DNA of 20,545 bases from NCBI GenBank assembly GCA_038228485.1, contig JBBRPG010000061.1:1-20545 (forward strand), in the 5' to 3' direction. The notes beneath the pieces were generated by a model. The model was not told the origin of the DNA, did not search any database, and saw only the letters and a program-made list of their open reading frames with translations. The position numbers and the translations under genes are program-made. How positions within the stretch are numbered: position 1 is the first letter of the stretch; the number at the start of each line of letters is the position of its first letter. Of the stretch, positions 1 to 7,754 are shown piece after piece. Source of the DNA: DATARH01 sp038228485. GTDB taxonomy: Bacteria > Pseudomonadota > Alphaproteobacteria > ATCC43930 > CGMCC-115725.

Positions 1-940
1 CGGCGTTGGCGACGCCGTCGGTGCGCATGTAGGTGATGAGGCCGACCGTGTCGCCGCCGAGATCGACGCCCTCGTAGAGCTGCTGGGCGATGCGCATGGT
101 TCGGCTGGCGCCGAAGCCGAGCTTGCGCGAGGCCTCCTGCTGCAGGGTCGAGGTGGTGAACGGCGGAAACGGGTTGCGCCGCGTCTGCCGGCGCTCGATG
201 CGGGTGACGTTGAACCCGGCCGCGGCGAGGATCGCATCGGCGGCGGCTTTGGCCTTGGCTTCGCTATCGAGATCGAAACGCTCGAGCTTTTTGCCGTCGA
301 GATGGCTAAGCCGGGCGGTGAATTTCTCGCCGGCCTCGGTCAGAAAGTCGACCTCGATCGTCCAGTATTCGCGGGTCTTGAACGCCTCGATCTCGGCTTC
401 GCGCTCGCAGACGAGGCGCAACGCCACCGACTGCACCCGCCCGGCGGAGCGGCTGCCCGGCAGCTTGCGCCACAGCACCGGCGACAGGGTGAAGCCGACG
501 AGGTAGTCCAACGCCCGGCGGGCGAGATAGGCGTCGACCAGCTCGATATCGATGTCGCGTGGTTTGCGGAACGCTTCGGTGATCGCGCTGCGGGTGACCT
601 CGTTGAAGACGACCCGCTTGACGTCGACACCCTTCAGCACGCGGCGCGCTTTGAGCACCTCGTTGACATGCCACGAGATCGCCTCGCCCTCGCGGTCAGG
701 GTCGGTGGCGAGGAACAGCCGGTCGGCGCCGCGCACCGCCTCGGCCATCGCCTTCATGTGTTTTTCGGATTTGCCGTCGACCTCCCACGACATCGCAAAA
801 TCGTCGTCGGGCCGCACCGAGCCGTCCTTGGAGGGCAAGTCGCGAACATGGCCGTAGCTGGCCAGGACCTTGTAGTCGCTGCCGAGGTACTTGTTGATGG
901 TCTTGGCCTTGGCCGGCGATTCGACGATGACGACGTTCAT
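1..940 (-). CDS. topA: DNA topoisomerase I, N-terminal 313 residues (3' end outside window)
   Basis: Type IA topoisomerase that relaxes negative supercoils by single-strand passage. Reading leftwards from the ATG at 940, the protein opens with the Toprim signature VVIVESPAKAKTI (Glu7 is the general acid/base). The acidic triad follows in DPDREGE (residues 80-86). The 5Y-CAP region carries the catalytic tyrosine, Tyr304, in LITYMRTDG near the left edge. The canonical bacterial motif is YMRTDS; a glycine in the last position is an ordinary variant, I believe common in Alphaproteobacteria. The rest of the catalytic gate and the C-terminal zinc-ribbon or repeat region lie outside the window. The gene is last of the pyrB-pyrC-plsY-dprA-topA run, 34 nt after dprA, and is probably co-transcribed with it. 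Confidence 0.97.
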   Translation of the reverse strand, partial: MNVVIVESPAKAKTINKYLGSDYKVLASYGHVRDLPSKDGSVRPDDDFAMSWEVDGKSEKHMKAMAEAVRGADRLFLATDPDREGEAISWHVNEVLKARRVLKGVDVKRVVFNEVTRSAITEAFRKPRDIDIELVDAYLARRALDYLVGFTLSPVLWRKLPGSRSAGRVQSVALRLVCEREAEIEAFKTREYWTIEVDFLTEAGEKFTARLSHLDGKKLERFDLDSEAKAKAAADAILAAAGFNVTRIERRQTRRNPFPPFTTSTLQQEASRKLGFGASRTMRIAQQLYEGVDLGGDTVGLITYMRTDGVANA

Positions 941-974
941 GGACCCAATCAAAATAAGGACGTGCGCAGCCGGC

Positions 975-2108
975 TTAACGGCGCGACACAAGGTTGCCGG
1001 GATGACGCTCGACGCGGCCGGCAAGTTCCAATTCTAGCAACAAGGTAGCGATGGTGGCGGCTGACAATTGGCACTGGCGCACCAGTTCGTCAACCGCGAC
1101 GGGGGTCGGGCTCAGCTTTTCGAGGATCAGGTCGAGGCTGGAATCGTCGGTGCGATCGGGAGGAGGGGGGAGCGCAATCGGCGCCAACGGCAATTCCGGG
1201 TCGGGCCGCAGACGCCCCGGCAGCAGCAGCGGCGCGCCGCGCAGCAGCGGCCCGAGCTGGGCGACGACATCGGCGGCGTTCTCGGTCAGGTTCGCGCCGT
1301 TGCGCAGCAGGTCGTTGCAGCCGCGGCAGCGCGGGTCGAGCGGCGAGCCGGGCACGGCGAACACCTCGCGCCCCTGCTCGAGCGCATAGCGCGCGGTAAT
1401 CAGCGAGCCCGACTTCGCCGCCGCCTCGACCACGACGACGCCCAAGGCCATGCCCGAGATGATCCGGTTGCGCCGGGGGAAATGGCGGGCTTGCGGCTGG
1501 ATGCCAGGCGGCATCTCGGCGACGACCGCGCCTTGCCGGGCGAGCGCATCGTAGAGGGCGCGATTCTCCTCGGGGTAGACGATGTCGATGCCGCCGGCGA
1601 CGACCGCGACCGAGCCGGTGGCGAGCGAACCGAGATGCGCGGCGGCGTCGATGCCGCGCGCCATGCCCGAGATGACGGCGATGCCCTCCTCGCCGAGCCC
1701 GGCGGCGAGGTCCTGCGCCAGCCGCCTGCCATTGGCCGAGGCGTTGCGCGCGCCGACCACCGCCACCATCGGCGCCGCCAGAACCTCGCCGCTCCCGAGC
1801 AGCGACAATACCGGCGGCGCGTCCTCGACCGCGGCGAGGGTGCCGGGATAAAGCGGCTCGCCCCAGCACAGCGTGCGCCCGCCGATGCGATGGAGCGCGG
1901 CCAGCTCCTGCTCGGCGACCGCGCGGGTGGCGGGAACGACGCCCCGTCGGCCGAGCCGCGGCACCGCGTCGAGCGCCGCGCGCGCCGAGCTGAACCGGCG
2001 GAGCAGGGCGTAGAAGGTGACCGGGCCGATCGTCTCGGTGCGGGCGAGGCGCAGCCAGTCGAGACGCTCCTGCGGGTCGAGCTCGCGGGGGGCCAGGATC
2101 GGCCTCAG
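975..2108 (-). CDS. dprA: DNA-processing protein DprA (start probably a non-standard CTG)
   Basis: DprA binds incoming single-stranded DNA and loads RecA during natural transformation. The Rossmann-like core is clear (VVGARNAS, SGMARGIDAAAH, VVAGGIDIVYP, FPRRNRIISGMA, SGSLITARYALEQGREV). A C-terminal winged-helix segment (about the last 60 residues) has the shape of a DML1-like domain. The first ATG/GTG/TTG in frame is GTG at 1964, but starting there removes the conserved N-terminal SAM-like region, which is plainly encoded upstream (ERLDWLRLARTETIGPVTFY, then LLRRFSSARAALDAVP). The best extended start is CTG at 2108, overlapping the plsY stop as CTGA and preceded by GAAGAG. This gives 377 aa, close to family length. 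The extension is seen in the sequence; use of CTG is inferred. Confidence 0.93.
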   Translation of the reverse strand: MRPILAPRELDPQERLDWLRLARTETIGPVTFYALLRRFSSARAALDAVPRLGRRGVVPATRAVAEQELAALHRIGGRTLCWGEPLYPGTLAAVEDAPPVLSLLGSGEVLAAPMVAVVGARNASANGRRLAQDLAAGLGEEGIAVISGMARGIDAAAHLGSLATGSVAVVAGGIDIVYPEENRALYDALARQGAVVAEMPPGIQPQARHFPRRNRIISGMALGVVVVEAAAKSGSLITARYALEQGREVFAVPGSPLDPRCRGCNDLLRNGANLTENAADVVAQLGPLLRGAPLLLPGRLRPDPELPLAPIALPPPPDRTDDSSLDLILEKLSPTPVAVDELVRQCQLSAATIATLLLELELAGRVERHPGNLVSRR

Positions 2109-2692
2109 CTCTTCGTGAACGAGATGCGGCTCTCGGTGCCGGCCACCAGGCGGCGGATGTTCTCGTGGTGCCGGATGATCACCAGCACGGCGATGCCGGT
2201 GATCAGCATCGCGCGCTCACGGCCGAGAGTGAGGTCGGCGTAGGCCGCCACGGCCAGCGCCGCGGCGAGCGCCGCCGCCGAGGAATAGCGAAACGCGATC
2301 GCCACCACCAGCCATACCGCTGCGCCGGCGAGCGCCACCTGCCAGGCAACCGCGATCAGCACGCCAAAGGCCGTCGCTACGCCTTTGCCGCCGTGAAAGC
2401 CGAGCCAGACCGGAAACATGTGGCCGATGAGGACGGCGGCGGAGGCGGCCAGCATCGGCTCGACCCCCCATTCGGCGCCGATAAACGCCGCGACCGTGCC
2501 CTTGCCGATGTCGAACACCAGGGTCGTCGCCGCCAGCCCCTTGCTGCCGGTGCGCAGCACATTGGTCGTGCCGATACTGCCGGAGCCGATCTGCCGCACG
2601 TCGCCGCGCCCAGCGAGCCGGGTGACGATCAGCCCGAACGGGATCGAACCCAGCAGGTAGCCGATGACGACCGCAGCGACGATCCCGATCAT
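2105..2692 (-). CDS. plsY: glycerol-3-phosphate acyltransferase PlsY
   Basis: Integral inner-membrane enzyme that transfers an acyl group from acyl-phosphate to glycerol-3-phosphate, giving lysophosphatidic acid, the first committed step of phospholipid synthesis in bacteria with PlsX/PlsY. The 195-aa protein shows the three cytoplasmic-loop motifs of the family: GSGSIGTTNVLRTGSK (about residues 36-51), GHMFPVWLGFHGGKGVATAFG-like in mid-protein, and RHHENIRRL near the C terminus. These are separated by hydrophobic segments consistent with about five membrane spans. A longer in-frame start exists at 3043, but that extension is antisense-like proline/arginine-rich sequence inside pyrC. The ATG at 2692 overlaps the pyrC stop as ATGA, indicating translational coupling. 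Length and motif order are normal. Confidence 0.95.
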   Translation of the reverse strand: MIGIVAAVVIGYLLGSIPFGLIVTRLAGRGDVRQIGSGSIGTTNVLRTGSKGLAATTLVFDIGKGTVAAFIGAEWGVEPMLAASAAVLIGHMFPVWLGFHGGKGVATAFGVLIAVAWQVALAGAAVWLVVAIAFRYSSAAALAAALAVAAYADLTLGRERAMLITGIAVLVIIRHHENIRRLVAGTESRISFTKS

Positions 2693-3987
2693 GGGTCGCG
2701 GTCGAAAATCGTGCGGCCGTCGACCACCGTCCGCTCGACCCGGCCCTGCACCGGCCGGCCGTCGAACGGCGCGTTCTTGGATTTCGAGCGGAACGAATCG
2801 GTGCGGATGCGGTATTGCGCGTCGGGGTCGAAGATCACGAAATCGGCCGGCGCGCCCGCCGCCAGCCGCCCGACCCCGAGTCCCAGGATGCGGGCCGGCG
2901 CGATCGTCAGCCGGCGCAACACCTCGATCAGGGTCAGGCGGCGATTGTGATAGAGCTCCAACGACAGTGGCAGCAGCGTCTCCAAACCGACGATACCGTA
3001 GCTTGCCGAGGTGAACGGCAGCCGCTTCGAATCCTGGTCCCACGGCGAGTGGTCGCTGGCGATGGCGTCGATCGCGCCGTCGGCGAGCCCGGCGACGACA
3101 GCTTGCCGATCCTGTTCGCTACGCAGCGGCGGCGACAGTTTGGCGAAGGTGCGGTAGTCGCCGACCGCGGTCTCGTTGAGCGTAAAATAGGGCGGGGCGG
3201 TGTCGCAGGTGACGGGCAGACCAGCCGCCTTGGCCAGGCGGATCGCTTCGATCGCCGCCGCGGTCGACACATGCGCGACGTGGTAACGCGCGCCGATGAT
3301 CGCGACGAGGCGCAGGTCGCGCTCGACCATGATGACCTCCGCGGCGGGCGTGATCCCCGCAAGGCCGAGCCGGGTGGCGATTTCGCCCTCGTTGACCTCG
3401 CCGGCGCCGCCGAGGCTCGGCTCCTCCGGGTGCTGGATCACCAGCTGGCCGAAGGTGCGCGCATAGGCGAGCACGCGGCGCATCACCAGCGCGTTGGCGA
3501 CCGCTTTCACGCCGTCGGTGAAGCCGAGGACGCCGTTGGCGGCAAGCAAGCCCATCTCGGTCAGCTCTTTGCCGGCCAGCCCCTTGGTTGCCGCGGCGTA
3601 AGTATGGACCTTTGTGAGCTTCGCCTCGCGGGCGCGGCGGGCGAGGAACTCGACCACCGACACGTCGTCGACCGGCGGCTCGGTGTTGGGCAGCGCCACC
3701 ATCGTCGTGACCCCGCCGGCGGCGGCGGCGCGGCTGCCGCTCTCGATCGATTCGACGTGCTCGGCGCCGGGCTCGCGCAGCTGCACCCGCATGTCGACAA
3801 GGCCGGGCGCGAGGCACAGCCCGCCGACATCCTCGACCTCGACATCGGGGCCGAGGTCCTCGGCGCTGATGTTGGCGCCGATCGCGGCGATGCGATCGTC
3901 GACGACGATCACGTCGCCGAGGCCGTCGCGCCCGCTCTCGGGGTCGAGCAGGCGGGCGTTGCGGAAGAGGCGGCGCAACCCGCTCAT
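2689..3987 (-). CDS. pyrC: dihydroorotase-like protein PyrC' (probably catalytically dead)
   Basis: Amidohydrolase-superfamily protein of 432 aa encoded directly after pyrB. It keeps the class I dihydroorotase framework: LVDMRVQLREPG (63-74), GGVTTMVALPNTEPPVDD, GFTDGVKA (Asp158), YHVAHVST (His239) and ASDHSPW (Asp312). The first metal motif, normally DxHxHxREPG, reads D-M-R-V-Q-L-R-E-P-G, so both zinc-binding histidines are replaced (Arg67, Gln69). The usual TPHH segment reads TAPPYF. In Pseudomonas such a PyrC' does not make dihydroorotate but is needed to assemble active ATCase. The same role is inferred here, and a separate active dihydroorotase should exist elsewhere. Automated annotation will call it dihydroorotase. 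Start ATG at 3987, 22 nt after pyrB. Confidence 0.9.
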   Translation of the reverse strand: MSGLRRLFRNARLLDPESGRDGLGDVIVVDDRIAAIGANISAEDLGPDVEVEDVGGLCLAPGLVDMRVQLREPGAEHVESIESGSRAAAAGGVTTMVALPNTEPPVDDVSVVEFLARRAREAKLTKVHTYAAATKGLAGKELTEMGLLAANGVLGFTDGVKAVANALVMRRVLAYARTFGQLVIQHPEEPSLGGAGEVNEGEIATRLGLAGITPAAEVIMVERDLRLVAIIGARYHVAHVSTAAAIEAIRLAKAAGLPVTCDTAPPYFTLNETAVGDYRTFAKLSPPLRSEQDRQAVVAGLADGAIDAIASDHSPWDQDSKRLPFTSASYGIVGLETLLPLSLELYHNRRLTLIEVLRRLTIAPARILGLGVGRLAAGAPADFVIFDPDAQYRIRTDSFRSKSKNAPFDGRPVQGRVERTVVDGRTIFDRDP

Positions 3988-4009
3988 CGCAAAAGGCTCA
4001 TCGCCGCCT

Positions 4010-4963
4010 TCACTTGACCGGCGGCGTGTTGCTGCGGCCCTGGCCCATGATCTCGAGACAGGCCATGCGCACCGCCACGCCCATCTCGACCTGCTGGCGG
4101 ATAAGGCTGCGGTCGATGTCGTCGGCGACGGTGCTGCCGATCTCGACGCCGCGGTTCATCGGCCCGGGGTGCATGATCAGCGCGTCGGGCTTGGCGGCCT
4201 TGAGCTTGTCCTCGTCGAGCCCGAAGAAATGGAAATACTCGCGGGTCGAGGGCACGAACGAGCCGTGCATCCGCTCGCTCTGCAGCCGCAGCATCATCAC
4301 GATGTCGACATCGGCGAGGCCCGCGGCCATGTCGTGGAACACCTCGACGCCGAGATGCTCGACCGCGGCCGGCAGCAGAGTGCGCGGCGCCACCACCCGC
4401 ACTCGCGCGCCCATCGCGTTGAGCAGGGCGATGTTCGAGCGGGCGACCCGGCTGTGCAGCACGTCGCCGCAAATCGCCACGGTGAGGCCGCCGAGCTTGC
4501 CCTTGCGGCGGCGAATCGTCAGCGCGTCGAGCAAGCCCTGGGTGGGGTGTTCGTGACTGCCGTCGCCGGCATTGATGACCGCGCAATCGACCTTTTCCGA
4601 AAGGAGCTGCACCGCGCCCGATTCGGGATGGCGCACCACCAGCACGTCGGGGTGCATGGCGTTGAGGGTCATCGCCGTGTCGATCAGCGTCTCGCCCTTG
4701 CGCATCGAGCTCGCCTGCACCGCCATGTTGATGACGTCGGCGCCGAGCCGCTTGCCGGCCACCTCGAACGAGGTGCGGGTGCGGGTCGAGTTCTCGAAAA
4801 AGCAGTTGATAACCGTGCGCCCGCGCAACAGCGACCGTTTCTTTTCGGCCTGACGGTTCATCTCGACATAGGTGTCGGCGCGGTCGAGGACATGGGTAAT
4901 GTCCTCGGGCGTCAGACCCTCGATGCCGAGGAGATGCCGGTGCCGATAGGCATAAGGCTCCAT
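4010..4963 (-). CDS. pyrB: aspartate carbamoyltransferase catalytic subunit
   Basis: Cytosolic ATCase catalytic chain: condenses carbamoyl phosphate with aspartate to carbamoyl aspartate in de novo pyrimidine synthesis. The carbamoyl-phosphate loop FENSTRTRTSFEVAGKRLGA starts near residue 57. The second active-site loop from the neighbouring subunit is SSMRKGETLIDT (Lys89). RHPESGA and GSHEHPTQGLLDAL (His139) follow. The C-terminal aspartate domain ends with IMHPGPMNRGVEI and QVEMGVAVRMA. An upstream in-frame start at 5032 adds a proline-rich stretch with no family similarity, so the ATG at 4963 (317 aa, MEPYAYRHRHLLGIEGL) is preferred. No PyrI regulatory chain is seen; the partner is probably the pseudo-dihydroorotase encoded downstream. 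Confidence 0.96.
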   Translation of the reverse strand: MEPYAYRHRHLLGIEGLTPEDITHVLDRADTYVEMNRQAEKKRSLLRGRTVINCFFENSTRTRTSFEVAGKRLGADVINMAVQASSMRKGETLIDTAMTLNAMHPDVLVVRHPESGAVQLLSEKVDCAVINAGDGSHEHPTQGLLDALTIRRRKGKLGGLTVAICGDVLHSRVARSNIALLNAMGARVRVVAPRTLLPAAVEHLGVEVFHDMAAGLADVDIVMMLRLQSERMHGSFVPSTREYFHFFGLDEDKLKAAKPDALIMHPGPMNRGVEIGSTVADDIDRSLIRQQVEMGVAVRMACLEIMGQGRSNTPPVK

Positions 4964-5276
4964 AAGTCCGAAACTATAGGGAGGGGGCCAGCGGGCAGCA
5001 AGGGCAGGCACTCCGGTATCAGTTCTCGACAAATAGGGTGAGGCAGAGCGCCGGCGTGCTTGTCGCAGCCGGCGGATCGATGCGCGGCTGCGTGCGTTTC
5101 GCCATAAGCCTTAGGTATCCCCCGCGAGCGAAGCCCGGCATGCTCATCCGATCCCCGCTATCGCACCCGCCCGGCTCCTTGAAGGGATCGCCAAGCAGTT
5201 TAGATATTACGCCAGGAAATCAGGTTGGCGTTGCCGGTTGTCCGCGGGCGCGCACTCAACGCAAGGTTTCGCCAGG
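4964..5276. other. divergent intergenic region between pyrB and the HtrA-type protease
   Basis: This 313-nt gap must hold the promoters for the leftward pyr operon and the rightward protease operon. No convincing gene was found: short open frames here have no family resemblance and lie in mixed-composition sequence. The most AT-rich patch is 5195-5222, just upstream of the protease, with a candidate promoter described separately. No riboswitch, attenuator or clear operator was recognised near pyrB. Confidence 0.6.
5178..5210 (+). promoter_or_regulatory. candidate heat-shock-like promoter for the protease operon
   Basis: CTTGAAG at 5178-5184 equals the -35 consensus of RpoH-type promoters (CTTGAA), followed about 15 nt later by the AT-rich element TTTAGATATTAC (5199-5210), which could serve as a -10 region. 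The -10 match is poor. Support comes mainly from the -35 string and from the products downstream (protease, J-protein, CbpM), which are often heat-inducible. This is inference only. Confidence 0.25.
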
Positions 5277-6398
<1,122 letters not shown>

Positions 6399-6404
6399 CC
6401 GACG

Positions 6405-7358
6405 ATGGCAGATCAGACCCCCTATGAGGTGCTGGGCGTCAACCCGACCGCCAGCGCCGACGAAATCCGCAAGGCCTATCGCAAGCTCGCCAAGCAGCTG
6501 CATCCCGACCTCAACCCCGGCAAACCCGAGACCGAGGCCCGGTTCAAGACGGTGACTGGGGCCTATGACCTCCTATCCGACAGCGACACGCGTGCCCGCT
6601 ACGACCGCGGCGAGATCGACGAAAGCGGCGCCGAGCGGCCGCGTTATTCCTACCGCCCGCACGCCGAGGGCGCCCAGGGCTGGAAGTATCAGCCGCATGG
6701 CGACGTGGACGCGGGCGATCTCGAAGATTTGTTCGCGATGTTCGGGGGAGGGGGGCCAATGGGAGCCGGCGCGCGTCGCGGGCGCGGCGGTCAATCGCAG
6801 GGCTTTGCGATTCCCGGCGGTGACCGGCTCTACACGCTGACCGTCGATTTTGTCGAGGCGGCGGCCGGCGGCAAGAAACGGCTGTCGCTGTCGCCCGACA
6901 ATTGGCTCGACGTCACGATCCCGCCCGGCATCGAGGAAGGCCAGGTGCTGCGTCTCAAGGGCAAGGGCGACCCCGGCATCGGCAGCGCACCGCCGGGAGA
7001 CGCGCTGATCGAGGTGCACATTGCGCCGCACCCATTTTTCCGGCGCGAGGGCGACAATATCCTTGTCGAGCTGCCGGTCAGCGTCGCCGAAGCGGTGCTG
7101 GGCGCCCGGGTCACGGTGCCCACCGTGACCGGGCCGGTGACGATGACGATCCCCAAGGGCTCGGACAGCGGCGCCCAGCTGCGCCTGCGGGGCAGGGGCA
7201 TCCACCGCCGCGGCGCGCCGGAGGGCGATCAGCTCGTCAGCTTGAAGATCGTCATCGGCGACAGCGGCGACGCCGAGCTGGCGGCGTTTCTCGAAGGGTG
7301 GGCGGCCAAGCATCCGACCGATCCGCGGCGCGGCATGCCCGGCGGAGGTACGCCATGA
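6405..7358 (+). CDS. cbpA: CbpA-type J-domain co-chaperone
   Basis: Class B (type II) Hsp40 of 317 aa that stimulates DnaK ATPase and delivers substrates. Residues 1-65 form the J domain (PYEVLGVNPTASADEIRKAY) with the essential HPD tripeptide at 33-35. A glycine-rich linker (FGGGG, about residues 114-118) follows, then two beta-rich C-terminal substrate-binding domains (LDVTIPPGIEEGQVLRLKGKG and VTMTIPKGSDSGAQLRLRGRG). The CxxCxGxG zinc-finger repeats of true DnaJ are absent, so this is CbpA/DjlA-like rather than the main DnaJ. Its stop overlaps the start of the next gene as ATGA, and that gene encodes a CbpM-like modulator, which strengthens the CbpA assignment. Confidence 0.92.
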   Translation: MADQTPYEVLGVNPTASADEIRKAYRKLAKQLHPDLNPGKPETEARFKTVTGAYDLLSDSDTRARYDRGEIDESGAERPRYSYRPHAEGAQGWKYQPHGDVDAGDLEDLFAMFGGGGPMGAGARRGRGGQSQGFAIPGGDRLYTLTVDFVEAAAGGKKRLSLSPDNWLDVTIPPGIEEGQVLRLKGKGDPGIGSAPPGDALIEVHIAPHPFFRREGDNILVELPVSVAEAVLGARVTVPTVTGPVTMTIPKGSDSGAQLRLRGRGIHRRGAPEGDQLVSLKIVIGDSGDAELAAFLEGWAAKHPTDPRRGMPGGGTP

Positions 7359-7690
7359 TCGGCTTCGACGAGGTCCTCGTCCGCATCCGCGGCCTGGAGC
7401 GGCGCGAGCTGATCCACTGGGTCGAGAGCCGTTGGGTGCTGCCCGAACGGCATGCCGAGAGCTGGGTGTTTCACGAGGTCGATGTCGCCCGCGTCGAGCT
7501 GATCCTCGACATCCGCCGCGATTTTGCCGTCGACGACGACGTGATGCCGCTGGTGCTGGGGTTGCTCGACCAGGTCTACAGCCTGCGCCGGCAGATGCGC
7601 CGCCTGTGCAACGCGGTGGCCGCCCAGCCGCCGGAGGTGCAGAGCGCGATTCGCCGCATTCTGCCAAAAGTGGATCGGGAAGAGGACTGA
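7355..7690 (+). CDS. cbpM: CbpM-like chaperone modulator
   Basis: A 111-aa cytosolic protein starting at the ATG that overlaps the J-protein stop (ATGA), preceded by GGAGG at 7343-7347, a good ribosome site. The N-terminal half (FDEVLVRIRGLERRELIHWV, WVLPER, WVFHEVDVARVELI) resembles the MerR-like winged-helix fold of CbpM. The C-terminal half is helical (VMPLVLGLLDQVYSLRRQMR). CbpM binds the J domain of CbpA and blocks its stimulation of DnaK; the same role is inferred from position and sequence. An overlapping longer frame from 6902 is a shadow of the J-protein gene. Confidence 0.87.
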   Translation: MIGFDEVLVRIRGLERRELIHWVESRWVLPERHAESWVFHEVDVARVELILDIRRDFAVDDDVMPLVLGLLDQVYSLRRQMRRLCNAVAAQPPEVQSAIRRILPKVDREED

Positions 7691-7710
7691 CCTCATTCGC
7701 GTTTTGGGTT

Positions 7711-7735
7711 CGCGGTTCAGCGCTCGTTAACCGCG
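7711..7735. repeat. inverted repeat between cbpM and the histidine kinase gene
   Basis: CGCGGTT (7711-7717) and AACCGCG (7729-7735) are perfect 7-nt inverted arms around an 11-nt loop, in the 64-nt gap between the two genes. No run of T follows, so it is not a classical intrinsic terminator. It may be an operator or an mRNA hairpin that separates expression of the chaperone genes from the kinase. Confidence 0.35.
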
Positions 7736-7754
7736 GGCCGGTAAAACCCGACGA

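Noticed and set aside
1068..2243. 391-aa plus-strand open frame
   Set aside because: Arg/Ala/Gly-rich antisense shadow of dprA, typical of GC-rich DNA; no motifs.
3614..5041. 475-aa plus-strand open frame over pyrC and pyrB
   Set aside because: Antisense to two well-supported genes; His/Arg-rich and without domains.
7711..7735. Inverted repeat as an intrinsic terminator of the chaperone operon
   Set aside because: No T run follows the right arm; kept only as a repeat.
7721..7745. GTTAACC as a CtrA cell-cycle regulator site upstream of the kinase
   Set aside because: The second half-site of TTAA-N7-TTAA is missing at the right spacing.
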